This document shows, piece by piece, positions 26,901 through 37,059 of a stretch of DNA of 64,000 nucleotides (the stretch's first letter is position 1; each line of letters starts with the position of its first letter). A program made the translations under genes and the position numbers. This DNA is from Agrostemma githago (lineage: Eukaryota; Streptophyta; Magnoliopsida; Caryophyllales; Caryophyllaceae): positions 27,038,474-27,102,473 of the forward strand of contig OY288242.1 of assembly GCA_958450325.1 (NCBI GenBank), read 5' to 3'. A model generated the notes under the pieces. The model did no database searches. It saw only the letters and a program-made list of their open reading frames with translations, and was not told the origin of the DNA.

Positions 26901-29900
26901 CTTCAACATGCATATTCCTTTATCAAGACAATCGATTGACAACAAACACACTACAATCTATGTCAAGAATGATACTTGGGGGTTGAAGATAAGTGTAACA
27001 ACTTCTCAAACACATAAACATGAAGTGTACATAGACACTTTGATAAAAATCAAAGACCTAATATATGGAAAATCACACTTCACAATAAGGAATAAGAATA
27101 ACATAAGATAGATTAAAACAAGAGTTGAAAGCCTTACAAAATAGGAAGAATTACATCATTGGCTAGATTCACACCAAGATATGAGGATTAGCCCCTCAAG
27201 CTATAATAACAACCCTAAATTAGGCATAAAGATCCAACCTTTTCTTCCAATGTTACACTAATTGCAAACTAGATCTAGAATTGATTACAATCATAATCTC
27301 TCTCTAAAAGTGAGTTCCTCTCCCTACAAATTGTGTAATTCAACCTTAAATACCTAGGTTAACACAAGAAGACGGAATTACAAGCCCACAAACAAGCCCG
27401 TAATAAGGGGAATAAGAAAACAAAAATCTATGTTTTAAATGGATTTTGGCATTCTGCACAGGTTGCGGCCGCAGACTGCGTTGAAATCCACAGTCGCTCA
27501 ATGTCTTTATCTTCTGTCTTCCTTTTGTTTTTTTCTTGCAAGCTTTAGCTTCTTTATTTCCCATGCTCACTTCAAGGTTATGCTACCCGGATAAGACGCT
27601 TATGGACCCCCTCGGTTCGCAAGTGTCTGGTTCTAAAACCGAGTTCCCCATGGCTCTCATTCTTCGGCATGTGATGCTATCTTTAGTGAATGGGTACAAG
27701 TCTAGCATTGCACAATATTAGCTGCAAAATACAAATAAATAGCCAAAACGGGGCAAACATAACAATATTTTAAATATGAGTACTTAACATTAAAACTACT
27801 CCGAAATGGTACCAAAAAGAGCCTAAAAAAAGGGTCTAAAATGTGCCAATCAATGTGGATGGCCTTTCTCCTTGCATAACCAGTGACTTTTACAGTTTGA
27901 AAGCCCTAACTCCGTGACAATGCACTCACTGAAATGCAAGGTTCTGTTATCACAACATCGTACCCTACGTCACTTATATCTCCTTCAGTAGTTGTGCTGA
28001 ACTCTTCTTCCTTCTCATCTTGCCCTTCTATTTCAACCGTCAAACAATTGAGTCCCTTTGTGTTTACATTTATGATTTCTATCAAAAAGCTCACTACAGA
28101 TGTAACACTTCCCTTCCTTTGTTCCCCTGCCCTCTCAGTGTCACTAATATACCAAGTAGGCCTTTGTGCATTAGGCGTGGTCTAGGTAGGGTTAGGAAGT
28201 AGTCCCTTCGGAGGCCTAACAAAACCCTGATTGGGTATGGATTTTTAAAAAGGAACAAAAGTCTGGGCAAAATTCTTTGGATTAGTCCTCTGAACACCCA
28301 AGGATTCCTCCTGCAAATGTGCATACTCCACTATAGAGGCTAAATCCCGAGGATTGAAAGCTCTAACAAAGGGTTTCGGAGGGTTTTTATCCCCCAATAA
28401 AACTATCCAAAAAATACTGATGAGGCAACAAAGGATTATGTTGTACCATTAACCCTCTCAAATTTTCAAAGGCATCTAAGTAATCATCAACTGTCCGTGT
28501 TTGAGTCAAGTTATTGAACTCCACAATTTCGCAATTTCCTCAAGTCTAGTACAAAAAATCATCCCATTTCACATGTTTTCTGGCCACAATATAACTATTG
28601 AACCAAGATTCCACTCTACCAATCATGTACATACTAGCCAAATCAACACGTTCATCCAGAATTTTGCACAAATTGAAATACTTGAAACATTTATTTATCT
28701 AAAGTCGAGGATTAATGCCATCAAACGAAGGAAACTCAAGTTTTGGCATAAATCTGGGAGTATTTTTGTTACCTTGAGACAAATCAGATTGATCGTCTCC
28801 TGAATTTGGTTTCTCCCTATCCCTCAACAACTTTACTAACTCGCCCAAAATTATGGCTTGGTCCTCCAATTTCTGCTCCAATGTAGAAATTCTTCCTTCC
28901 ATAGCTGACCTCTGGTGTTGAGATTTGTTTTTACGTGCTACTGGATTTTGTATTAAGAAATCATAGGATCAAAGGAGTGCTCTGATACTAATGATCAGAC
29001 TACATGAAGTTGCTCACAGTTGATGGAGAAAGAGAGCTTCGAGAAGAATGTATAACAAGCTAATTGAGAATAAGAGAGAATAGAAGAGATGAATGTATTG
29101 AGGTTTGTATTATGTAATTGAATGAGTTAAGCGTAGCTTTTATAATGTTTGTTTGACAGTTAATCATAACAACTTTCTAACAACTTTTCCTGTCACTTTA
29201 CTAATTCGGTTACAAATCAGTTACGATTTTGTTATACATCATGTTGATCTATCTTAACCACCATCCTTACATATGACCGGACATCAACTATTACCACCAC
29301 TAATGGAACCTTCACTTCTTTCAATTATGCGAGATCTAAATATGGACGTCACTCGATCACAGCCACGAGAAACTACTCATCACCACCAACATTGCTCTCA
29401 CCATCGCAACTCTCTCTCTTACCCCAATAGTATTATCAATCGCTCTTATCAATGTTGCCTCCTCTCACCAAGATCTTAGATAGTACTTTGTTGGGTGGTA
29501 GTGTAAGTGGCGACACTCCAACGGTGATAACACTGTGCACCAATGTAGTGGCCATGAGAACGACGTCATGGTCGGTGTCTCAACGACATGAATGAAGCTT
29601 CCGGGAGTGAGCTCGGCTAGGCATAGACGAGTCGGATATGACTTGGCCATATCGTTGGTGGCGCTGCAAGGTGTTTCTGATCACAAGGATTTGAGATGGT
29701 GGCGGGGTCTGGGTAGCCACGGTGGACATTGGTTGGGGTGAGGGAAGTGTTAGGAAGGTTACATATTAAAGTGGGATAATAAAAGGCGATATTATGGAAA
29801 TTTCATGCCTAGAATGTTATTCCTCTCGTTTTGGTCATCTTCTAACAAAAGTAATGAAAATGGCACTCATACCTGCTTCTTACCCATCTCCCTTTGAGAC

Positions 29901-32483
29901 CAACCCAACAACCCTCTCCCACACCAACCCCAATCTAACAATGCTACCAATCACAACCACCAAATGCCACCACCATGCCATGTTGTTGATGGCAAACCAC
30001 CACTCAACATTGCCAACCACCACTATTTGATCGCCAAGGAAATGGAGGTTGAAGGAGTGGAAGGGGAAATTATCACCTCTCCCATGAGGCCAACATAACC
30101 TACCATGGCTCACTGTAATCCACACAACATAGAGATGGCGATGGTTTGAGGTGGTGGGGAGCTGTGAGGCAATCGTAGGGTCGATAGAGATTTGAGGTGC
30201 CGATGGGATGCGATTGTCAGAAGTGGCGGTGCTTGGTGGTCTGTGATTATGGTCACAAAGGATGCGAGGGAAAAATAGAGTAGTTAATTTTAAGTTTGGG
30301 GCGGGGCTGATTTTATAGTGCCAATTGTTGTTAAAAAACTAAGTTGATAAGGACACTTTAGTAAAATACCCCAAAAAACATACAAACCCGAGGAAGAAAG
30401 AGAAGTGAAAAAAAATTCCAAAAAGGGAAGTGAGAAGGAAAAAGAAAAGTGGACGAAGTACTAGAAATAGAAATGCACCAATGCCAATGAATAGACAAAA
30501 AATGGAACACAGGGAGTATCAATCATTTTTTTATTTCTATGAAAGGTAAGTATATTACTCCCTCCATCCTTTATGTTTCTTCCCGTTTCAATTAAATACT
30601 CCTCACAAATCTTAAAAAGTGGGAAGAAACATAAAGGACGGAGGGAGTAGTAATTAGTCACAAAATTACAAAAAAAATAAGATACAAAGCAGCTACAACA
30701 AATTTTGCAGCCACCTAGCATCTTTTGGAGAGACCGGATACATGATCGAAGTCAAAATTCTACTCTTAATCTCTGATTTAATAACAATCATTGGTTCAGT
30801 GTGGTGTTAATGATCACCGAATCATGAATTTGGGATATTACAGGTGCAATATGACGGATTGAGATATGGATTTTCGGTTGATTTCCTTCTCCTTCCAACC
30901 TTCTCTCCAACCTTTTTTTTCTGGCATACACATAATAATATATATCCTGCGTAGACGGATGACAAGGAATAGTGACCGGAGTAATAATTGTTTATGTTCT
31001 TGTGAGAAGAAAAGGTGAGAGAAGATTGGAAATACATGTTCCATAGCAAAAATATTCATCAAAATATATGCATACTTCCAAAAAAAGTAATCTGCCCAGA
31101 TGCTGCTGTTCAGTCATTTACTATCTGTCGTACAGCTCAGTAGAACGATTTGATCCCCGTGCATATTCTTGGACGAGGTTAAAGAATATGAACTCAAGCA
31201 GAGGATGCCATTCTTTGACAGTTCTGAATGAGAAATTGTAAGTGCTCCTATTCTTGTTTTCTGTAGTTAAGACCCTTCTATTTGACTTTTATAAGATTTT
31301 CTGAACTTGTTGAAGTCATAGTTGGATTCTTGAGGCATATTGCGCTGCTTGGGGCTAAAGGGGGAATGAGAAACGTTGCAATAGTGGTTTATTTTGTTTG
31401 AAAACTGAGCAGCCCATCTCATTTATCATCTGTTATGAGCTTTGTCTTTTCAAGCTCTGATATTTCGTAAACAGTGCGTCAATACTTTTCGAAAATTTAT
31501 TCTGTTATCTGAATGCAATTTCTTTTGAGTTGCCATGGTAACAAATTAGACGTCTACCATGTGTCTTCATTTCCTCGTACCTCATTTGTAGACTTATTAC
31601 TGTTGTCTCTCATGCATCTGGACTTCTGGAGAGCCTCTCAGGTGGTTCAACTGTTCAAGGTAAAGGTAGTAGTAACTACTAAATAGTGAAGTCTCAAGCT
31701 AACGAATATTCTCTATGTATTTTAAGTTCTCAGATGAGAATGGGAGCCAAGAGTTGACCTTATATTGTGGTGCTGGATGATATTTTTTGTTCCACTTTAG
31801 ATAATCACTGTTTGTTCATGATTGAGCAACAACGGCCTTAGTAGTCACAACTCACAAATGTAATCATAAAATGAACTCAAGCCTTAGAAGTCACAACTAT
31901 AATCGTAAAACTAACTCAAGCCTTAGAAGTCACACAAATGTAATCGTAAAACGAAGTCGGAAGTTTTTGGGGTTTGTCAAGTATCCATTAATTCTGTTGT
32001 GCCAGATAACATATAAATTATGACATGCTTATTTGCTATTTGCGTGGTTAATAATCAGTAATCACCATAGGTAGATGATGTCACTTCTGCATGACGTTGT
32101 CTTTTTTTTTTTGTAGGTATGCCATCGGGGGATATGATGGAACCCAAATGCTCCCCACTGTAGAAATGTTTGAGCCTCGCACTGGGTCATGGACTATGTC
32201 GAAGCCCATGACACTTGGTCGAGGTTGCTTGAGCAGTGTTACATTTGGAGAGAAAATCTTTGTGATTGGCGGGATGCAGAGTAGAAATGATGTCTTGGAG
32301 ACGGTAAACATTTTTACTACTTTTTTCAAAGATGAACCGAACCGCCTAATTTTAATCATGTTAATTGTCAATCCTATAATAATTCTTTCTCAGGTTGAGT
32401 GTTATACTGAAGGTGAAGGATGGGAACTGATGCAATCGAAGACCATGGGGAAAAGATGTTTTTGCTCAGCTGTTGTAGTATGA
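14507..32483 (+). CDS. DCD domain and kelch-repeat protein, 684 residues, ten coding exons
   Basis: This is the only intact host gene. The coding exons are 14507-14681, 14768-14949, 15813-16463, 16534-16611, 17003-17315, 17428-17627, 18334-18410, 31136-31237, 32117-32303 and 32394-32483. All introns are GT-AG, and the exons sum to 2055 bases with no stop before TGA. Residues 1-150 form a DCD (development and cell death) domain, with FGCKYST, KQLFG, the FLFNYS segment and LHGLFEA. Residues 150-336 are low-complexity, 337-400 can form a coiled coil, and 400-684 hold about six kelch repeats (GG followed by Y and W spacing). The ATG at 14507 follows directly on an acceptor AG and matches the family N-terminus MGPGRK. 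DCD proteins are linked to stress and programmed cell death in plants. The kelch part should form a propeller for protein binding. The molecular function is not known to me. The seventh coding intron is 12.7 kb of transposons, yet the frame is kept. Confidence 0.9.
15522..15556 (+). other. Hairpin followed by CTATACCAGT, possible Helitron 3' end
   Basis: In the intron before exon 15813 a perfect 16-bp dyad CGTGCAATATTGCACG is followed by TGTCTATACCAGT. Many plant Helitrons end in a GC-rich hairpin a few bases before CTRRT. A diverged copy of the same pattern, inverted, is at 18600-18626 (AGTATAGCACCCGTTCGAACAC). The 5' end (TC) could not be placed, so this is only a candidate. Confidence 0.3.
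15813..16611 (+). CDS. Coding exons 3-4: end of DCD, variable linker, start of coiled coil
   Basis: Exon 15813-16463 (217 codons) finishes the DCD domain and then encodes a serine- and leucine-rich linker without a known fold. Exon 16534-16611 (26 codons) begins [12 protein letters not shown] with regular spacing of hydrophobic residues. It continues in the next exon as KEARYKLEQ, consistent with a short coiled coil before the kelch repeats. All junctions are phase 0. Confidence 0.85.
17003..18410 (+). CDS. Coding exons 5-7: kelch repeats 1-4
   Basis: Exons 17003-17315, 17428-17627 and 18334-18410 encode the first kelch motifs: [43 protein letters not shown] and [14 protein letters not shown]. 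Splice phases are 1, 0 and 2. The donor at 18411 (GTAAAT) opens the 12.7-kb intron. Exon 17003 starts in the coiled-coil part. Confidence 0.87.
19100..19524. repeat. AAT-rich low-complexity tract
   Basis: About 420 bases consist almost only of AATAAT, TTAATA and AATTAT permutations with a few ACAACA triplets at the left. It continues to the right of the foldback element (20521-20547), showing that the element inserted in the tract. Confidence 0.75.
19525..20519. mobile_element. Foldback / MULE-like element with ~270-bp inverted repeats
   Basis: The left arm starts GAGTAAATCACTAATTACC and the right arm ends GGTAATTAGTGATTTTACTC. The arms match over about 270 bases, including the CAATATTACC and CTCCCTCCCTCATTCAGTCA segments and their inverse near 20300-20340. 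The target lies in an AAT microsatellite, so the duplication phase is unclear. Left-arm DNA at 19760-19840 (AACCCTAGATCGACGAAAG, CCTCAG then GTAATT) looks like a plant 5' UTR with a splice donor. Both arms carry related sequence. Long arms and a captured leader are typical of Mutator-like elements. Confidence 0.6.
20548..21249. mobile_element. Mutator-like (MULE-type) non-autonomous element
   Basis: This 702-bp element runs from GGGTAAATTGA at 20548 to TCAATTTACCC at 21249. It is flanked by a perfect 9-bp target duplication TAATAAAAA (20539-20547, 21250-21258), the length expected for Mutator-like transposons. The inverted similarity extends about 60 bases into each end (CTCTAATTTTT, TTTATACCT, ATAATTTTC). 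There is no coding capacity. Confidence 0.8.
21332..21608 (+). repeat. Tandem repeat, ~67-bp unit, four copies
   Basis: Units start CAACTTGATTTTGTAGT at 21332, 21399, 21466 and 21542 and end with a CTTTTCTCTTAGTG segment. Spacing is 67, 67 and 76 bases. The copies differ at only a few positions, so the array is young. It lies inside the composite inverted-repeat element. Confidence 0.85.
21627..22170 (+). repeat. Tandem repeat, ~87-bp unit, with a larger duplication
   Basis: The unit AAAGTGTCTAAATATAAGTC…CTCAACTGAACTG starts at 21627, 21714, 21801 and 21888, with exact 87-bp spacing, and again after 22050. A GCCTCATTCATTTGGGCGGG segment occurs at about 21920 and 22168, showing a second duplication of about 248 bases that copied the right end of the element with its flank. 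Confidence 0.8.
22642..22885 (-). repeat. 3' LTR of the Reina element
   Basis: The LTR runs from TGATAACAATTGATGG to CTACATCA. It matches 28992-29241 except for about 20 missing bases near its left end and scattered changes, so the insertion is not recent. A purine tract (minus AAGGGAGAAAGTA) lies just to its right. Confidence 0.8.
22900..26039 (-). pseudogene. Reina pol: protease end, RT, RNase H, integrase, chromodomain
   Basis: Reading down the minus strand, the protease active site [11 protein letters not shown] lies near 26000-26025. RT blocks follow at 25855-25120, with FGLTNAP and the catalytic [10 protein letters not shown] near 25050. RNase H remnants lie at 24885-24390. Integrase has a zinc-binding part at 24386-24000 and the core acidic residues in SMDF, SDRDVVF and [10 protein letters not shown] (23960-23640). 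Its C-terminal part is at 23325-23107. A frameshifted chromodomain lies at 23095-22940 ([11 protein letters not shown], then [12 protein letters not shown] in another frame). Chromodomains steer integration to marked chromatin. Stops occur between nearly all blocks. Confidence 0.82.
26040..27852 (-). mobile_element. Probable Athila-type solo LTR inside the Reina protease
   Basis: About 1.8 kb of non-coding DNA interrupts the Reina frame between RRKAIHI and LDSGSTHNF. It starts TGACTATG and ends GTGCCAATCA. Its right end (AGGGTCTAAAATGTGCC) resembles the Athila LTR end near 57230-57250 (CGGTCTAAATTTAGCACAC). Its left part (GTTGAACCACAAGGATGGA, about 26459-26477) resembles 44760-44785. The length fits an Athila LTR (about 1.9 kb in this window). 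A CTCCCTCCG MITE-like end is seen at about 26113. No clean target duplication is visible. Confidence 0.5.
27853..28960 (-). pseudogene. Reina gag and start of protease
   Basis: The piece 28902-28699 carries the gag N-terminus, with a coiled coil ([20 protein letters not shown]) and the typical [18 protein letters not shown]. Further down (28500-28320) is weak gag sequence, and 28094-27906 is an acidic linker ending [26 protein letters not shown] then leads into the protease. Frameshifts and stops occur throughout. The protease continues beyond the inserted solo LTR at 26035. Confidence 0.72.
28992..29241 (-). repeat. 5' LTR of the Reina element
   Basis: The LTR runs from TGATCAGACTACATG to GTTATACATCA. 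The degenerate tRNA-Met primer site ends at 28991 on the minus strand. The flanking TGTTG pairs with CGTTG left of 22642. Confidence 0.8.
30558..30647. mobile_element. Short Stowaway-type MITE
   Basis: This 90-bp near-perfect foldback starts CTCCCTCCATCCTTTATGTT and ends with the inverse, ACATAAAGGACGGAGGGAG. TA is duplicated at 30556-30557 and 30648-30649. It lies in the large intron of the DCD-kelch gene and is non-coding. Confidence 0.85.
31136..32483 (+). CDS. Coding exons 8-10: last kelch repeats and stop
   Basis: Exon 31136-31237 begins after TCGTACAG and completes the split serine codon, giving [13 protein letters not shown]. Exon 32117-32303 gives [20 protein letters not shown] and [17 protein letters not shown]. 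Exon 32394-32483 ends [11 protein letters not shown] and TGA at 32481. The phases match the upstream exons exactly, which is strong evidence that the large intron is spliced out and the gene is whole. Confidence 0.87.
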
Positions 32484-32529
32484 TGTAGGTTTCTTCAATG
32501 AAAATAGTCCTTAATACATAGTAGTAGGT

Positions 32530-32650
32530 TTTTGCGATGAGGTCTTAACATAATGGTCAAGACAAGCGTGGGTAATGTTGTAGGTTCGAATTCCCTTTTA
32601 TATTCATCTTTAACAAAGGGTGGGAAAAAAAATTCTGAGCTAACTGTAAA
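32530..32650 (+). mobile_element. Possible tRNA-derived SINE fragment
   Basis: Just downstream of the stop codon, GGTTCGAATTCCC (about 32582-32594) fits a Pol III B box. It is preceded at a plausible distance by a weak A-box-like CATAATGGTCAAGAC. This is the layout of a tRNA-derived SINE head. The 3' end and target duplication cannot be defined, and it may lie in the 3' UTR of the gene. Confidence 0.4.
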
Positions 32651-33690
32651 AAGTAGTATATGCTTTATGAAGAACACTGAAATTAGGAGCACAAAGTGTA
32701 TTTTGTTGCTGAGCATATCGTCCCTTGAATTAATTAGTGCGAGTTTTGTCCACCCCAAGTAAATGCTTGTGAAAGTTTTTTTTTTTTTTCCTCTTTTATG
32801 TGAGGAGGATGGATTGCATAATGTTTGGACTCTCTAAATTTTTAGTAGTTTAGCATATCACTAATGTAGAACTCGTGCACGCAGGTATATATTTGAAGAT
32901 TTATGATTCAAGGTTTATTAATTTTATACACCTTTTGACTTTGTAATTTGTTTTCAAATTTGAAATTATGAAGCAATCGAGATAATTGACTAACGCCAAA
33001 AAAGTAGTCTCCATAGCCTGCAAACAATTACAAAGTTAATTTTCCCTCTCTAAGAGAGCTCTAAACATAACCCGAATTTCTTCCCCATTTCGATTTCCCC
33101 AATTCAATTACAAATCAAAATTCCAAAATCCAGATTTTCTTCCAGATTTTCTTAAGCAATTTCCCTTTATCAAAGTTCTACCAAACTCAAATCTTTAACC
33201 CAAAATCTTTCTTTATCTCAAAATTCCTCCATCAGATTTCCTTAAATCACATTATTAACCCTACAATACATGATTATTTTTCTTCCCCAATCACCACGCA
33301 ATGGACTCATTGAGCCATTAAATTTGTCTCTGCACCAATACTCTTTACCTATGACTGCCATAAATGCAATCATTCTCCTAAGATCTCCATCTCCCCACGG
33401 CTACTAAACTTCTCCCCATTTCTTAAGCTTTCTCGTTTAATACAATTGTCAGATGTGTAAATACCCTCTTCCAAAAACTGACTCCTCATTATCCTCCTCC
33501 TCTATACCTCATTGGGTGCCTCCCCTCCAACCAATCTCCATTAGCCGACCTCCTCCTTTTTTAATGACCATTCATCTCCTACTCCTTCTACAATCTACAA
33601 TGACCCTAGTATATAAGAGGTTCAAGACCTACTCCTTTGTTCAACCAAACTGGATAAATCCCCATAATCACAATAACCACTACTCACAAT

Positions 33691-35904
33691 ATGGGCTCAA
33701 ACCCAAAACCATATAACTCTCCAAACTCAATCAGCTTCAATCCTAACACTTTCTCAGAAGCGGGACCTAGCATCCCTCGTGTTAGTAACATCCCAGATGG
33801 TACCGACATTGGTATTGAAGTTGACTTCTTTTCCTCCTGACGCTATCCTCGTACTGGTGCCATCATCAGTATGAACCCTGAACCCTGACTTCCTTGGTTA
33901 CTCTTACGCCTTCTGGAATGGGTGCATTCTAGGCTTCATGGCGGATTATCGAAGCTTCAGTACTGCAACCATCAGCGCTGTCATTGAAGATCACTGCGTT
34001 ACCAAGGGTCCTATCAAAGTCTATAAAATGGACGACTTATTCATTTTCCACTGTGTGGACTCCGAGGACCGCCTTGACCTTCTGGAACGCACATTCATCT
34101 CTATATTGCACTGGCCAAATGGACTCCTAAAGCAGTCCCCCGCATTGTGCGTTTCCCTCTTATCAAACTATGGGTTCGCGTTTGTGGACTTCCATTTTTG
34201 AGTTCCTCAACATGGATACTGCTAACACTATAGGTCAACTTCTTTCTTAGCTCTGATTTTGAAGTTGAGCCTTTTCAAGAGGTCCCGCCAAATGACTACA
34301 TCAGAATCGGGGCTTCCATTGCCTTGGGGGACCCGCTGCTACTTTGTTTTTTCCTTGGTTGCAACCATGAATACCTACTATGGATCCAGTTTAAGTATGA
34401 GGAAGTCTACAAATACTGCACTAGGTGTGGTCGAATTGGCCATAAAGCTGGCCATTACAAATAGCTTATCTCCAGCATCACTACCGATTTGGATGCCTCC
34501 TTCAAGGAACTTGATCAGAAGGGATTCAATATCCTTGAAGAGGTTGGACGACACACCATGTACAATCTTGACCTAAGGACTATTCCTTCTACTTCCAAGT
34601 GCCTCACGCCAAGATTTAGAGTTGGCAACTTCACCTCAAAAGTGGTGCCTGCAGACCACTTTGTAGAGAACTACATTGACTACAATCTTGGCCTCTTTTC
34701 GAGGAGCAAGGTTAAGCCTGGTATGAAGTTCCTTGTTACTTCAATTCCTTTTAAGGGTCCTGCATAACATACCCTCCATTTCAATGTCACTCAATCCAAT
34801 AAGCATTGAAGGGTTTTCGAATTTGAAGAACCTGACTTTTCTGCTAATTCTGGCCACTTCAAGAATGGTAGTCGGGAATGGAGGGGTGAGCCTTTTGAAA
34901 CCCCTTATGCCAAAAGATTCCCTGAACCTTTCTGCTTAATTGTCCTCTACGCCATACTCAGATCCTCTCAACCATGATATGGATTAGAGCTATTCTTATG
35001 ATAAGGATGCTCTACACAATAAAGTTACATATCATAGACTAGAATGAAATTACAAGGTGGCCTTTGCAATCGATGATGCTCGTGGATACTGTCAAACTTT
35101 CTCCCCTCCTCCAGGTTTTACTTCCCCTACCATGAACCACCACTGACTGAAGAACAGGTAAATCTGGAAGCTGACTTAGCTGCCAATGCAACCAATCCCA
35201 ACAATAGTGACAACACCAGCAATGAAAACAACTTTAACTACAACACTGATTCTGGAGACAGTATGGATGCTGATAGCAGCATCAACTCTTCTATCGAGGA
35301 ATCTCTCTACAGCTCAGAAGAACACAACAATTATCAATCCCTAATACCCATCTCATCTGACTCCCCCACCACTAAATTCAGATTTGAAGATGCTTTGAAT
35401 GAGAATGTTCCAAACCACATCACTGATGATGCTATCTCCCCTCTCATGGAGGTGGTCATAGCTCCTCCTCCTGCTCAAGGACCAACGACTAATATTACCA
35501 ATCAGGCTACTCTTAGTCTACTACAGAATGTGGACAACAGACTTAATGGCTTCTCCACTGATACCTTTGGCCCCCTAAAGGCTAACCTCCTCAACCGCTC
35601 TACTGAGAAGCCCTTTGAAATGGTTGAAAGTAGTTTTTTATTTCCTCCCAGAGCACCATTGGACCCTCTTCCTATGTTCCTTAGTGCATTCAAGAAGCCG
35701 CGCACCAAACGCAATTCAAGCTCTGATCCAAATCTCATTTCACTAATGGATAACTTCATTAACAGCAAAGACTCTGCTAAAAGTTACATCTTATCCTTAG
35801 GCAAGAAGCTCGAAGACACTGATCTCGATCTTGAAGAGGCTCCTGTATCAGCTATTGCAAGGGTTATGGAGGGTGACCCATTTCAGCCTCCTCAGCAGCC
35901 ATGA
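33691..35904 (+). pseudogene. LINE ORF1 (DUF4283/zinc-knuckle protein), frameshifted
   Basis: This is the nucleic-acid-binding protein of plant L1 LINEs. It begins at ATG 33691 (MGSNPKPYNSP) and passes several frame changes. Near 33900-34200 it shows DUF4283-like sequence (GFWNGCILGFMADYRS). Near 34390-34465 it encodes FKYEEVYKYCTRCGRIGH, a CCHC-type zinc knuckle whose last cysteine position reads histidine. The C-terminal 214 codons (35263-35904) are open and rich in S, N and P. Its stop overlaps the ORF2 start as ATGA. Confidence 0.65.
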
Positions 35905-37059
35905 GAGGCCATTCCTGGAATTGCAGGGGTCTTAATGACTCGCTCACCCCTGTAATTCCCAAACTACGAGCGATGGTCCTAAATAAGTACTACGACTTTA
36001 TCTTTATATGTGAAACCAAATGTAATGTGGAGTCGGTCAACAATATTGGAAACTATTTAGGTTATCTAAAGTCGGTGGGGGTTAACGCTCAAGGTACCAG
36101 TTGTGGTCTTTGGGTGGGTTGGAAGGGACACCTCTCTATGGACCTAGCTTTTAAATGTGTTAACTTCATCTCCATGAGAGTACTGATAAACGGTTCTTTC
36201 TTTTATTTGATTTTTGTCTATGGTAGTCCTTACTTATCTGAAAGACAACAAGTCTGGGATTTGCTTAACAACTACATCAACTCCCTTCAACTTCCAGTAC
36301 TCCTCATTGGAGATTTCAATCAGGTAGAATATTATGAAGACAAACTCTGCAATGATAATTGTTCTCTCTACGGTGCTGACCATTTCACTCGATAGAGAAT
36401 TGATTGCAACCTATTGGACATCCCATTCAAAGGACCGAAATTTACTTGGTGCAACAACCGTGGGGGAACTAAGCGTACCTATGAAAGACTGGACAAGACT
36501 TTTGCTTCCTCTTCATGGTTATCCTTCTTCCCTAACACTGCTGTTAAGCATTATCCCATACAAATTAGCGATCATGCCATGATTGAAGTGGATTTCAACT
36601 TATATCTAGACAAAAGACCTAAGCCATACAAGATTGAAGCCTGGGTCTTCGACTTTGAAGATTGTAATAACAAGATTAAAGATGCCTGGACAAACGGTGT
36701 TCATTGGTCCTCTATTAATGGGTCACACCCTTACAGACTTGCTCAAAAACTGGAACAATGCAAACTTATCATGAAGCGTTGGGCGCTTGACAAACGACAC
36801 GAATAGGGACGTAAATGGTCTGATTTTGATGACAATCTTGAAGATGATCTTAAATGTATTTTTGACAAGCATGATTCTTCCAAACTTACAGACTATAATA
36901 TGCATCATCAAGCTCTTATTGATTTTTGCAAGGCCTCCTCCATCTACTGGAAACAAAGAGCGAAGCTTTCTTGGGACGCTATTGGAGATTCATGTACCAA
37001 ATAATTCTTCAATTAGGTGAAGGGCAGAACATGTAGAAACTTTATTGCAAGATTGAATC
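35901..37059 (+). pseudogene. LINE ORF2, endonuclease part
   Basis: This is the apurinic-type endonuclease that nicks target DNA for LINE integration. Visible motifs are HSWNCRGLND at the start, FICETKCN, FVYGSPYLSERQQVW, VLLIGDFNQVE and, after one in-frame TAG at 36393, IDCNLLDIPFKGPKFTWCNN and the ISDHAMIEV block with the catalytic SDH. Downstream, YWKQRAKLSWDAIGD marks the linker before reverse transcriptase, again with stops. The frame ends where the Tat LTR begins. Confidence 0.75.

Larger units (their letters stand above)
22642..29241 (-). mobile_element. Reina-lineage chromovirus retrotransposon, inactive
   Basis: This is a Ty3/gypsy element with short LTRs (22642-22885 and 28992-29241, about 250 bp). 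It has a degenerate initiator tRNA-Met primer site (minus strand TTAGTATCAGAGC, beside 28991), a purine tract beside 22885 and a target duplication CGTTG/TGTTG with one change. The order gag, protease, RT, RNase H, integrase and chromodomain, together with the [20 protein letters not shown] stretch, fits the Reina clade. Every domain carries stops or frameshifts. A probable Athila-type solo LTR splits the protease region. The element sits antisense in the intron of the DCD-kelch gene. Confidence 0.88.
18411..31135 (+). other. 12.7-kb transposon-filled intron of the DCD-kelch gene
   Basis: The intron runs from GTAAAT at 18411 to TCGTACAG at 31135, while the other coding introns are 70-880 bp. 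It holds the inverted-repeat element 19028-22170 with two nested Mutator-like elements, the Reina retrotransposon 22642-29241 and the Stowaway MITE 30558-30647. The remaining parts (18411-19027, 22171-22641, 29247-30557, 30648-31135) show only AT-rich or degenerate repeat DNA and no host exon. Confidence 0.85.
33000..37059 (+). mobile_element. L1-type LINE, 3' part displaced by a Tat insertion
   Basis: This is a non-LTR retrotransposon with a pyrimidine-rich leader (about 33030-33690), a broken ORF1 and the start of ORF2 (endonuclease). The reverse transcriptase part is missing because the Tat element starts at 37060. The exact 5' end is unclear. It begins about 0.5 kb after the stop codon of the DCD-kelch gene. 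Both ORFs carry stops, so the copy is dead. Confidence 0.75.
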
